DNA of 64,000 nucleotides, taken from the NCBI RefSeq assembly GCF_022919155.1, contig NZ_CP095045.1:1984001-2048000 (forward strand). Direction: 5' to 3'. Source of the stretch: Leucobacter allii. GTDB taxonomy: Bacteria; Actinomycetota; Actinomycetes; Actinomycetales; Microbacteriaceae. The position numbers were made by a program, and so were the translations under genes. Of the stretch, positions 8,506-16,220 are shown piece after piece. The first letter of the stretch is position 1. Each line of letters starts with the position of its first letter. Below the pieces are notes generated by a model. That model was not told the origin of the DNA. It was given only the letters and a program-made list of their open reading frames with translations, and ran no database searches.

Positions 8506-10526
8506 ACGGCGCGAGCGAGGCGCGCCTGCACGAGACCCGCGTCTTCCCGCCGCCCGCCGCCTTCGCCGCCCGAGCGAACGTCGATGCCTCGGCCTATGCG
8601 GAGGCCGAAGCCGATCCGATCGCCTTCTGGGAGCGGCAGGCCGCCCGCCTCGACTGGGCGGAGCCCTGGCGCACCGCGCACACCTGGTCCCCGCCGGTGA
8701 CGGGCCCGTCGGGGCTCAGCGTGCCCGAGGCGACGTGGTTCGCGGGCGGCCGCCTCAACGCCGCGGTCAACTGCGTCGACCGGCACGTGGACGCGGGCCG
8801 GGGCGAACAGGTCGCGCTGTTCTTCGAGGGCGAGCCCGGCGACCGCGAGGCCGTGAGCTACGCCGAGCTGCAGCGCCGCGTGTCCCGCGCCGCGCACGGC
8901 CTGACCGCGCTCGGCGTCGAGCCGGGCGACCGCGTCGTCGTCTACCTCCCCGTGCTCGTCGAGACCATCGTGATCGCCCTCGCCTGCGCGCGGATCGGCG
9001 CCGCGCACTCCCTCGTCTTCGGCGGCTTCTCCGCCGAGGCCGTGCGCTTCCGGCTCCAGGACACGGGCGCGAAGCTGCTCGTCACGAGCGACGGCCAGTT
9101 CCGCCGCGGCCGCGCGGTCGAGGTGAAGTCGACCGCCGACGAGGCGGCTCGGGGTCTGCCCGCGCTCGAGCACGTGCTCGTCGTGCGTCGGACGGGCCAG
9201 GACGTGCCGTGGACGCCGGGCCGCGACGTGTGGTGGCACGACGCCGTCGACGCGCAGCCCGACACCCACGAGGCGCGCGCCTTCGACGCCGAGCACCCGC
9301 TCTTCATCATCTACACCTCCGGCACCACGGGGAAGCCGAAGGGGCTCGTGCACACGACCGGCGGCTATCTCACGCACGCGAGCTACGCGCACTGGGCGCA
9401 CTTCGACGCGAAGCCCGGGGATGTCCACTGGTGCACGGCCGACCTCGCCTGGGTCACCGCCCACAGCTACGAGATCTACGGCCCGCTCACCAACGGCCTC
9501 ACCCAGGTCATCTACGAGGGCACGCCCGACGCCCCGCACCGCGAGCGGCACCTCGAGATCATCGCGCGCTACGGGGTCACCGTCTACTACACGGCGCCGA
9601 CCCTCATCCGCACCTTCATGACCTGGTTCGGCGACGCCCTGCCCGGAGCCGGAACGCCCGAGGGCCACGACCTCTCCTCGATCCGCCTGCTCGGCACGGT
9701 CGGCGAGGCGATCAACCCGGAGGCCTGGGTGTGGTTCCGCCGCAACTTCGGACGCGACGAGACCCCGGTCGTCGACACCTGGTGGCAGTCGGAGACCGGT
9801 GCGGCGATGATCGCACCGCTGCCCGGGGTCACCGCGGTGAAGCCCGGCTCGGCGACGGTCGCGCTGCCCGGCATCGACATGGCCGTCGTCGACGAGACGG
9901 GCGATCCCGTCGCGCCCGGCCGCGCCGGCACCCTCGTGGCCCGCAGGCCCTGGCCGGGCATGGCCCGCACCGTGTGGGGCGATCCCGAGCGCTACCGCGA
10001 TGCCTACTGGGCCCCGTACGCGGGGCGCGGGCCGCACGGCGGCTACTACGTGGCGGGCGACGGCGCGACGATCGACGCCGACGGCTGCTTCTGGATCCTC
10101 GGCCGACTCGACGACGTGGTGAACGTCTCCGGCCACCGCCTCTCGACCATCGAGATCGAGTCATCGCTCGTCGCCCATCCGGCGGTCGGCGAGGCCGGGG
10201 TGACCGGGGTGGCGCACCCCGTGACCGGTCAGGCCGTCGCCGCCTTCGTGGTCGACGGCGCCGCGGGCGTCGCGGATCACGACGAGCTCCGCGCCCGGGT
10301 GGCCCGCGATATCGGGCCGATCGCGAAGCCCGCGATCATCGTCCGCGTGCCCGAACTCCCGAAGACTCGCTCGGGCAAGATCCTCCGGCGGCTGCTCGCG
10401 CAGCTGTGGCAGGGCGATACGCTCGGAGACACCACCAGCCTGCAGAACCCCTGGGCCGTCGACGGCGTGCGCGACGCCGTGCGCCTGGCCCGATCCCCGC
10501 ACGTTCCAGCGAAGGAGCTCACATGA
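8502..10526 (+). CDS. Acetyl-CoA synthetase-like AMP-forming acyl-CoA ligase
   Basis: This ANL-superfamily enzyme adenylates a carboxylate and then transfers it to CoA. It begins with the ACAS N-terminal domain (FWERQAARLDWAEPW), then YTSGTTGKPKGLVHTTGGYL near residue 270 for ATP binding, DTWWQSETG, the hinge LGRLDDVVNVSGHRLST, and PKTRSGKILRR, whose lysine is the acetylation-regulated catalytic residue in Acs. The 674-residue length fits Acs. The GTG start at 8502 overlaps the permease stop (GTGA). Its place inside a sulfur-transport/metY operon is odd for housekeeping acetate activation. The true substrate may be a sulfur-containing or other short carboxylate, which is inference. Confidence 0.88.
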   Translation: MNGASEARLHETRVFPPPAAFAARANVDASAYAEAEADPIAFWERQAARLDWAEPWRTAHTWSPPVTGPSGLSVPEATWFAGGRLNAAVNCVDRHVDAGRGEQVALFFEGEPGDREAVSYAELQRRVSRAAHGLTALGVEPGDRVVVYLPVLVETIVIALACARIGAAHSLVFGGFSAEAVRFRLQDTGAKLLVTSDGQFRRGRAVEVKSTADEAARGLPALEHVLVVRRTGQDVPWTPGRDVWWHDAVDAQPDTHEARAFDAEHPLFIIYTSGTTGKPKGLVHTTGGYLTHASYAHWAHFDAKPGDVHWCTADLAWVTAHSYEIYGPLTNGLTQVIYEGTPDAPHRERHLEIIARYGVTVYYTAPTLIRTFMTWFGDALPGAGTPEGHDLSSIRLLGTVGEAINPEAWVWFRRNFGRDETPVVDTWWQSETGAAMIAPLPGVTAVKPGSATVALPGIDMAVVDETGDPVAPGRAGTLVARRPWPGMARTVWGDPERYRDAYWAPYAGRGPHGGYYVAGDGATIDADGCFWILGRLDDVVNVSGHRLSTIEIESSLVAHPAVGEAGVTGVAHPVTGQAVAAFVVDGAAGVADHDELRARVARDIGPIAKPAIIVRVPELPKTRSGKILRRLLAQLWQGDTLGDTTSLQNPWAVDGVRDAVRLARSPHVPAKELT

Positions 10527-11857
10527 GCGATCACCGTTTCGGGTTCCGCACCCGGGCCCTCCACGCGGGGGGCACCCCCGACGCGAGCACCGGCGCGCGC
10601 GCCGTGCCCATCTACCAGACGACCTCCTTCGTGTTCGACGACGCGAAGGACGCCGCGAACCTCTTCGCCCTGCAGAAGTACGGCAACATCTACTCGCGCA
10701 TCGGCAACCCGACGGTCGCGGCGCTCGAGGAGCGCATCGCCTCCCTCGAGGGCGGGATCGGGGCCGTCGCGACCGCGAGCGGCATGTCCGCCGAGTTCAT
10801 CACCTTCGCGGCGCTCGTGGGCCACGGCGACCACATCGTCGCCTCAGCGCAGCTGTACGGCGGCACGGTGACGCAGCTCGACGTCACGCTGCGCCGCTTC
10901 GGCGTCGACACGAGCTTCGTCGCGAGCGCCGACCCCGAGGAGTTCCGGAAGGCGATCCGCGCGAACACGAAGGTGCTCTACGTCGAGGCGATCGGCAACC
11001 CGGGCGGTGAGATCGCCGACCTCGAGGGGCTCGCGGCCGTCGCGCACGAGGCGGGCATCCCGCTCGTCGTCGACGCGACGCTCGCGACGCCCTACCTCCT
11101 GCGCCCCATCGAGCACGGCGCCGACATCGTCATCCACTCCGTCACGAAATTCCTCGGCGGCCACGGCACCACCCTCGGCGGCATCGTGGTCGAGGCCGGG
11201 ACGTTCGACTGGGGCAACGGCAAGTTCCCCGCGATGACCGAGCCGGTCGACTCCTACGGCGGCATCAGGTGGTGGGACAACTTCGGCGAGTACGGCTTCC
11301 TCACGAAGCTCCGCAGCGAGCAGCTGCGCGACATCGGGCCGTCGCTCAGCCCCCAGGCGGCCTTCAACCTGCTGCAGGGCGTCGAGACGCTGCCGCAGCG
11401 CATCGACGCGCACGTCGCGAACGCGCGCCTCGTCGCCGAGTGGCTCGCGAGCGATCCGCGCGTGTCCTTCGTCACCTGGGCCGGTCTCGACGGCCACCCG
11501 CACCAGGACCGGGCGCAGAAGTACTTCCCGCTCGGCCCCGGATCGGTGTTCGCCTTCGGCGTGAGGCCCTCCGGCGACTTCGCCTCGGAGGCGGAGCGGC
11601 TGCAGGCCGCCCGCAGCACGGGCGAGAAGCTCATCGAATCCCTGCAGCTCGCGAGCCACCTGGCGAACATCGGGGACGCGCGCACCCTCGTCATCCATCC
11701 CGGCTCGACCACGCACCAGCAGCTCACCCCCGAGCAGCTGGAGGCGGCCGGCGTGCCGGCCGACCTCATCCGCATCTCGGTGGGCATCGAGGACCCGGAG
11801 GACATCATCTGGGATCTGGATCAGGCCCTCACCCTCGCGACAGGAGCACAGCGATGA
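10523..11857 (+). CDS. metY: O-acetylhomoserine sulfhydrylase / aminocarboxypropyltransferase
   Basis: This is a Cys/Met-metabolism PLP enzyme that makes homocysteine from O-acetylhomoserine and sulfide or a thiol. The N-terminal [10 protein letters not shown], the [20 protein letters not shown] block and the PLP lysine in [12 protein letters not shown] (about residue 209) are diagnostic. The C-terminal [12 protein letters not shown] and [12 protein letters not shown] are typical of the MetY branch. Length is 444 residues. ATG 10523 overlaps the upstream stop (ATGA). No metX is in the window, so the acetylhomoserine supply must come from elsewhere. Its co-translation with a sulfonate-type importer suggests assimilation of sulfur released from an imported organosulfur compound. 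Confidence 0.93.
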   Translation: MSDHRFGFRTRALHAGGTPDASTGARAVPIYQTTSFVFDDAKDAANLFALQKYGNIYSRIGNPTVAALEERIASLEGGIGAVATASGMSAEFITFAALVGHGDHIVASAQLYGGTVTQLDVTLRRFGVDTSFVASADPEEFRKAIRANTKVLYVEAIGNPGGEIADLEGLAAVAHEAGIPLVVDATLATPYLLRPIEHGADIVIHSVTKFLGGHGTTLGGIVVEAGTFDWGNGKFPAMTEPVDSYGGIRWWDNFGEYGFLTKLRSEQLRDIGPSLSPQAAFNLLQGVETLPQRIDAHVANARLVAEWLASDPRVSFVTWAGLDGHPHQDRAQKYFPLGPGSVFAFGVRPSGDFASEAERLQAARSTGEKLIESLQLASHLANIGDARTLVIHPGSTTHQQLTPEQLEAAGVPADLIRISVGIEDPEDIIWDLDQALTLATGAQR

Positions 11858-12501
11858 GCGACGCCACGACCCCCGATCCGGCACCCGCCGGATCCGCCTG
11901 CGCCCTCCCCGGCGCGGCCCCCTCCGATCCCGCAGCGGCTCATGCCGCGGGGGCCCCTGCCGCGGGTTCGAATGCCGCGGGAGCCCCTGTCCTCGCCGGG
12001 TCGGGTGCCGCCGCGGTCCGCCGCTGGCAGGGACCGAGCGCCGCCGAGCGCCTCGGGATCCTCGGCCGCGCGTCATCCATCGCGATCGTGGGCGCGTCGA
12101 GCAATCCGGCGCGCGCGAGCTATTTCGTCGGCACCTATCTGCTGTCGAGCTCGCCCTACCAGGTGTACTTCGTGAACCCGCGGGCCGACGAGATCCTCGG
12201 ACGGCGGGCGTACGCCTCCCTCGCGGATCTCCCCGTGGTGCCCGACATCGTCGATGTGTTCCGCCGGGACGAGGATCTCCCCGACGTCGCCCGCGAGGCC
12301 GTCGCGGTCGGCGCGAAGGCGCTGTGGCTGCAGCTCGGATCCTGGAACGAGGAGGCCGCTGCCATCGCCGAGGAGGGCGGCCTCGATGTGGTGATGGATC
12401 GCTGCGTGAAGATCGAGCACGCCCGCTTCCACGGCGGGCTGCACCTCGCCGGCTTCGACACGGGCGTCATCTCCTCGAAGCGGCAGGTCGTCGCCCGCTG
12501 A
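11854..12501 (+). CDS. CoA-binding (YccU-like) Rossmann protein
   Basis: This is a small protein of the CoA_binding/YccU family, which resembles the CoA-binding domain of succinyl-CoA synthetase. The Rossmann start is SSIAIVGASSNPARASYFVG near residue 70. FVNPRADEILGRRAYASLADLP and KALWLQLGSWNEEAA follow, and it ends with MDRCVKIEHARFHGG. The first 55 residues are a Pro/Ala/Gly-rich extension not seen in the core family. It is the last gene of the coupled operon (ATGA overlap with metY). YccU-like genes are often beside metY in actinobacteria. The molecular role is unknown. Confidence 0.85.
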   Translation: MSDATTPDPAPAGSACALPGAAPSDPAAAHAAGAPAAGSNAAGAPVLAGSGAAAVRRWQGPSAAERLGILGRASSIAIVGASSNPARASYFVGTYLLSSSPYQVYFVNPRADEILGRRAYASLADLPVVPDIVDVFRRDEDLPDVAREAVAVGAKALWLQLGSWNEEAAAIAEEGGLDVVMDRCVKIEHARFHGGLHLAGFDTGVISSKRQVVAR

Positions 12502-12604
12502 GGCCCGCGCCGGCGCCGGCCCGAGCGGGGCACTGCGGGGACGCGGCTGTGAGCTGGTCGCGCGCGTGCTCGCGCGACCAGCGCGGCCTCAGGTGCGTCG
12601 GCAT

Positions 12605-12830
12605 GGAGACCCGAGCTCTGCTCGGGCTCGGACTCGGTCAACCTCGGGCTCGGGATCGGCTCGACTCTGGCTCGATCCCGGTCGACCTCGGGATCGGGCT
12701 CGGCTCAACTCGGTTTCGGTCGCCCTCGGTCTCGGTCGCCCTCGGTCTCGGTCGCCCTCGGTCTCGGTCGCCCTCGGGACCGGGCGCGGGCTCGGGTTCG
12801 GGTTCGGGCTCGGGCTCGGGCGAGTCGGCA
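12605..12830. repeat. CTCGG-rich minisatellite with four 16-bp tandem units
   Basis: The 334-bp gap between the sulfur operon and the ComB-like gene is mostly variations on CTCGG/CTCGGG. At 12709-12772 four consecutive 16-bp units CTCGGTCTCGGTCGCC occur; the first differs at one base. A run of GGGTTC/GGGCTC units follows to about 12830. The 16-bp period is not a multiple of three, which argues against coding. No terminator hairpin stands out. Confidence 0.75.
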
Positions 12831-12835
12831 ACCGC

Positions 12836-13498
12836 TCAGGCGACGCGGTGGGCGTCGTCGTCCGCGTCGAGCGCCGCAGCCGCATGCACCGCGTCCCGGC
12901 CGTCGGCGGCGGCGAGCGCGAGCCCCGCGGCACTCGCGGAGACCAGGTGCTTCAGCGCCCGCGTGAGCGGCCGGAATCCCTCGGTCGCGACGGCGAGGTC
13001 GGGCGAGGTGTGGTCGATCCCGAGCGCCGAGAGCGCGTCGCCGATCGCCCCGGCGGCGAGGTAGTCCTCGACGGCGAAACCGCCGGCGACGGCAGCGGTG
13101 TCGCGCGCAGCAGCGCCGCCGCCGGTGCCGGTGCCGGTGCCGGTGCCGGTGCGCTCATCCGGCTCGCCCACGAGCACGAGGTTGATCGCGGTGCGCCCGC
13201 CGCGGGCGAGCTGCTCCGCGTAGACGGCGCGGGCCGTCGCCGTCGCGTTCCGCAGTGAGGCCCGGAAGACCGCCGGAGCGTGCGGCGACGCGGCGGCGCG
13301 GCGCGCGAGGCTGTCCGCGGCGCTGGTCGGCGCGGCGCCGTCCGTCTCGGCGGCCGGGCCCGCATCGCCCGCGGCGGCAGCCGATCCGACCGGATCCTCG
13401 ATCGCATCCACGACGACCACGATCCCGGACTCCGCGAGCCGCTCGAGCGCCGCGCTCCCCCAGCCGAGTCGCACCTGATAGCTGGCCTGGGAGCGCAT
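12836..13498 (-). CDS. ComB-like (2-phosphosulfolactate phosphatase family) protein
   Basis: The protein (220 residues) begins ASYQVRLGWGSAALERL and contains VVVVDAIED, YAEQLARGGRTAINLVLVG and FAVEDYLAAGAIGDALSALG. This layout matches the actinobacterial branch of the ComB family, whose archetype dephosphorylates phosphosulfolactate in coenzyme M synthesis. Actinobacteria lack that pathway as a rule, so the real substrate is unknown. The usual VIDVLR(A/F)xTT core is altered to VVDAIEDPVGS and is followed by an Ala-rich insert. ATG 13498 is preferred over 13507 because GGAAGG lies 9 nt upstream of it. A GCCGGT microsatellite runs through the middle of the gene. Confidence 0.6.
   Translation of the reverse strand: MRSQASYQVRLGWGSAALERLAESGIVVVVDAIEDPVGSAAAAGDAGPAAETDGAAPTSAADSLARRAAASPHAPAVFRASLRNATATARAVYAEQLARGGRTAINLVLVGEPDERTGTGTGTGTGGGAAARDTAAVAGGFAVEDYLAAGAIGDALSALGIDHTSPDLAVATEGFRPLTRALKHLVSASAAGLALAAADGRDAVHAAAALDADDDAHRVA
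13121..13150. repeat. GCCGGT hexanucleotide microsatellite inside the ComB-like gene
   Basis: Five perfect tandem GCCGGT units encode a Thr-Gly run on the minus strand. Copy-number change would add or remove two residues without a frameshift. Confidence 0.85.
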
Positions 13499-13673
13499 GT
13501 CCGTCATCCTTCCAGGATAGAGGAGCCCCGCCCGCGCCGCGCCCGCTTCCGCGTCCTCTGGCCTTCTCCCGGACCCATCGACCCACCTCCCGGGCCCTTC
13601 GATCCACCACCCGCGCGCTCGTTCTCCCCCTCCCCCGCACCACTTCCCCCGTGTCCCCTGCTGCGGCCCTTCG

Positions 13674-13727
13674 GAATTCACTCGAAACGGGCGTGTTCTC
13701 CGCGATTCCCCCGGTTCGCGTGAACTC
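13674..13727. other. Imperfect 18-bp inverted repeat upstream of msrB (intergenic 13499-13805)
   Basis: Arms at 13674-13691 (GAATTCACTCGAAACGGG) and 13710-13727 pair at 15 of 18 positions around an 18-nt spacer. It is unusually AT-containing for this DNA and lies about 70 bp upstream of the msrB -10. It may be an operator or the terminator-like end of an upstream transcript. The rest of the 307-bp gap is pyrimidine-rich and I see nothing else in it. Confidence 0.45.
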
Positions 13728-13793
13728 CGAGGGCGCAGCGTGCACGGATCCACGCTGCGGGCGAACCCGAGGGCGCCGGGCGCCCCGACGGCG

Positions 13794-13805
13794 TAGAATC
13801 GCAGC
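13794..13805 (+). promoter_or_regulatory. Putative leaderless promoter -10 of msrB
   Basis: TAGAAT (13794-13799) ends 6 nt before ATG 13806, with no ribosome binding site between. The -35 is not recognisable. Confidence 0.6.
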
Positions 13806-14243
13806 ATGGCATACGACGTCTCGAAGTCCGAAGAGGAATGGCGCGCGGAGCTCGGCGCGGAGCAGTACGAGGTGCTGCGCAACGCGGGCACGGAGCGCGC
13901 GTGGACGGGTGAGCTGCTCGATGAGGATCGCGCCGGCTTCTACACCTGCGCCGGCTGCGGCAACGAGCTCTTCGTGAGCGGCACCAAGTTCGACTCGCAC
14001 TGCGGCTGGCCGAGCTTCTACGAGTCGGTGCGGCCCGACGCGGTGGAACTGCTCGAGGACACTTCGCACGGCATGGTGCGCACGGAGGTCCGCTGCGCAC
14101 GCTGCGGCGGACACCTCGGCCACGTATTCCCCGACGGCTTCGGCACGCCCACCGGCAACCGCTACTGCATGAACTCGCTCTCGCTGAACTTCACCCCGGC
14201 GGAGTCCGAGGCGGGCGACGGATCCGAGACCCCCGCCTCCTGA
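13806..14243 (+). CDS. msrB: Peptide-methionine (R)-S-oxide reductase
   Basis: MsrB reduces the R-epimer of methionine sulfoxide in proteins, using thioredoxin. The 145-residue protein has both zinc-binding CxxC pairs (FYTCAGCGNELF and RCARCGGHLGHVF), the substrate-pocket motif SHCGWPSF and the catalytic cysteine in NRYCMNSLSLNF. It is complete and of normal length, with a short acidic tail. It is monocistronic, with a putative leaderless promoter upstream and a GC hairpin 10 nt after the stop. Confidence 0.97.
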   Translation: MAYDVSKSEEEWRAELGAEQYEVLRNAGTERAWTGELLDEDRAGFYTCAGCGNELFVSGTKFDSHCGWPSFYESVRPDAVELLEDTSHGMVRTEVRCARCGGHLGHVFPDGFGTPTGNRYCMNSLSLNFTPAESEAGDGSETPAS

Positions 14244-14253
14244 TCCGCGCAGG

Positions 14254-14287
14254 CACGCCGTCCGCGCTCCCGAGCGCGGTCGGCGTG
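14254..14287 (+). terminator. GC hairpin after msrB (no U-tract)
   Basis: CACGCCGTCCGCGCTC (14254-14269) pairs with GAGCGCGGTCGGCGTG (14272-14287), 15 of 16 positions. It lies 10 nt beyond the msrB stop. There is no T-run, so a classical intrinsic terminator is uncertain. Confidence 0.55.
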
Positions 14288-14477
14288 CGCGGACGCGGTT
14301 CGCCGTCGCTCACGGCAGGCCCGCGCGCGGGCGTCGCGTCGTACCGTCCGATCCCGCGCGTCACGCGGCGCAACACTGGCGCCCCGGCGGTGACGGCGGA
14401 CCGCGCTCCGAGTACCTTCGGTGACGTCGGTCCTCGCGCCCCGCGGACTCCGACGTCGAGTTCGAAGGAGCGTCCCC

Positions 14478-15923
14478 GTGTCCGCAGCAGCGCAGCCCCC
14501 GCAGCACATCAGGCTCAACGCCTTCGATATGAACTGCGTCGCCCATCAGAGCTCGGGACTGTGGCGGCACCCCGATGACCGGTCCTGGAACTACAAGGAC
14601 ATCGGGTACTGGACGGAGCTCGCGCGCATCGCGGAGCGGGGGCTCTTCGACAGCATCTTCATCGCCGACGTGCTCGGCACCTACGACGTCTACGGCGGCG
14701 ACGACGTCGCCGCGATCCGCAACGGCGCGCAGGTCCCCGTCAACGACCCGGTGCAGCTCGCCGCGGTGATGGCCGCCGTGACCGAGCACGTGGGGTTCGG
14801 GATCACGGCGGGCACGGCGTTCGAGCATCCGGTGCCCTTCGCCCGGCGGCTCTCCACCCTCGACCATCTCACGAGGGGCCGCGTCGGCTGGAACGTCGTG
14901 ACGGGCTACCTGCCGTCGGCCGCGCGGAACCTCGGCCAGGCGGACCAGCTCGAGCACGACCAGCGCTACGACCACGCCGACGAGTACCTCGAGGTCGTCT
15001 ACAAGCTGCTCGAGGGCTCGTGGGAGGATGACGCGGTCGTCCGGGATCGCGAGCGCGGGGTGTTCGCCGAGCCCGACAAGGTGCACCACATCGGCCACCG
15101 GGGGACGCACTTCACCGTGCCGGGGATCCACCTCTCCGAGCCCTCCCCGCAACGCACGCCGCTCGTCTTCCAGGCCGGGGCCTCGCCCCGTGGCATCGCA
15201 TTCGCGGCGCGCCACGCCGAGGCCGTCTTCATCGCCGCGCCCACGAACGCGGTCGCCAAGCGCAGCGTCGACGCGATCCGCGCCGCCCTCGTGGACGCCG
15301 GCCGCTCCCCCGACGCGGCCAAGATCTACCTGCTGCTCACGGTGATCGTCGACGAGACCGACGAGCTCGCGCGGCGCAAGCACGAGGACTACCTCTCCTA
15401 CGTGAGCCCCGAGGGCGCGCTCACCTTCCTCTCGGGGTGGATGGGTGTCGACCTGTCCCGCTACGAGCTCGACGAGCCGCTCGGCAACGTGCAGAGCAAC
15501 GCGATCCAGTCGACCGTGGCCGCGTTCCAGGAGGAGAACGACGAGGGGCGGGTCTGGACGATCCGCGACATGGTGGAGCGCAACGGCATCGCGGGCCTCG
15601 GGGCGACGGTCGTCGGCTCCGCCGCGACGGTGGCCGACGAGATGCAGCGGATCGTGGCGGAGACCGGTGTCGACGGCTTCAACCTCGCGTACGCGATCAC
15701 CCCCGGAACCTTCGAGGACGTCGTCGAGCACGTCGTCCCCGAACTGCAGCGTCGTGGCGTCTACCCGACCGAGTACGCGCCCGGCACGCTGCGCGACCGG
15801 CTCTTCGGCGCCGGCGATCGGCTTCCGGAGGATCACCGGGGTGCGCGGTACCGGGTCGGCGGACCGCTCTCGACGATCGACGACTCGATCCGGAACACCC
15901 CCGCGGTGGCCGTCGCCGGGTGA
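14478..15923 (+). CDS. LLM-class flavin-dependent monooxygenase, NtaA/SnaA/DszA family
   Basis: This is a reduced-FMN-dependent two-component monooxygenase of the bacterial luciferase superfamily. The 481-residue protein opens with IRLNAFDMNCVAHQSSGLWR. It carries RGLFDSIFIADVLGTYDVYGG, TLDHLTRGRVGWNVVTGYLP (residues about 135-155) and PLVFQAGASPRGIAFAARHAE, all hallmarks of this subgroup. Family members desulfurise or dealkylate xenobiotics (DszA, NtaA, SoxA) with a separate flavin reductase, which is not seen here. GTG 14478 is chosen because AAGGAG lies 7 nt upstream. It sits close to msrB and the organosulfur operon, so scavenging sulfur from organic compounds is plausible. Confidence 0.87.
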   Translation: MSAAAQPPQHIRLNAFDMNCVAHQSSGLWRHPDDRSWNYKDIGYWTELARIAERGLFDSIFIADVLGTYDVYGGDDVAAIRNGAQVPVNDPVQLAAVMAAVTEHVGFGITAGTAFEHPVPFARRLSTLDHLTRGRVGWNVVTGYLPSAARNLGQADQLEHDQRYDHADEYLEVVYKLLEGSWEDDAVVRDRERGVFAEPDKVHHIGHRGTHFTVPGIHLSEPSPQRTPLVFQAGASPRGIAFAARHAEAVFIAAPTNAVAKRSVDAIRAALVDAGRSPDAAKIYLLLTVIVDETDELARRKHEDYLSYVSPEGALTFLSGWMGVDLSRYELDEPLGNVQSNAIQSTVAAFQEENDEGRVWTIRDMVERNGIAGLGATVVGSAATVADEMQRIVAETGVDGFNLAYAITPGTFEDVVEHVVPELQRRGVYPTEYAPGTLRDRLFGAGDRLPEDHRGARYRVGGPLSTIDDSIRNTPAVAVAG

Positions 15924-16006
15924 TCCGACGCCGCATCGCGCGGCTCGGGCCCTGCGCGCTCCGCTCCGTTCGGTGCTCGTCCCCTCCCCTCCTCGCTTCA
16001 CCGACC

Positions 16007-16071
16007 CCGCTCGCACGTCAGGAATCGCGACTTGAGAGCCCGGCAAGTCGCGACGAGTGACGTGCGAGCGG
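16007..16071. terminator. Long two-stem hairpin between convergent genes
   Basis: A perfect outer stem of 14 bp (16007-16020 with 16058-16071) contains GCTCGCACGTCA. An inner perfect 9-bp stem (TCGCGACTT 16025-16033 with 16045-16053) is separated from it by a 4x4 internal loop and closed by an 11-nt loop. It lies between the monooxygenase gene and the converging 16221-17546 gene, so it could act as a bidirectional terminator. It lacks U-tracts and could instead be a dispersed palindromic element. Confidence 0.6.
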
Positions 16072-16074
16072 ACG

Positions 16075-16141
16075 GGGGAAGACGGGGTGGCCGAGAGGGA
16101 CGACGCGGGCGGGGAAGACAGGGTGGCCGAGAGGGACGGCG
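16075..16141. repeat. Two 31-bp direct repeats, period 36 bp
   Basis: 16075-16105 and 16111-16141 (both beginning GGGGAAGAC) match at 29 of 31 positions. The repeats are in the 297-bp convergent intergenic region, next to the long hairpin. The remainder to 16220 is GC-rich with no evident gene. Confidence 0.7.
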
Positions 16142-16220
16142 AGGACGGGGAGGACGGGACGAGCTCGCCGCCGCCGGCCGAGGCGCTCGCGAGGCGTGCT
16201 CGGTGCGGGCGTCGCGAGGC

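Noticed and set aside
12709..12772. Possible CRISPR-like array
   Set aside because: The 16-bp units are contiguous with no spacers, and no cas genes are present.
14355..14400. Possible riboswitch upstream of the flavin monooxygenase gene
   Set aside because: Only short, non-extending inverted segments (GTCAC/GTGAC) are seen. No known riboswitch core such as the SAM or FMN aptamer could be recognised.
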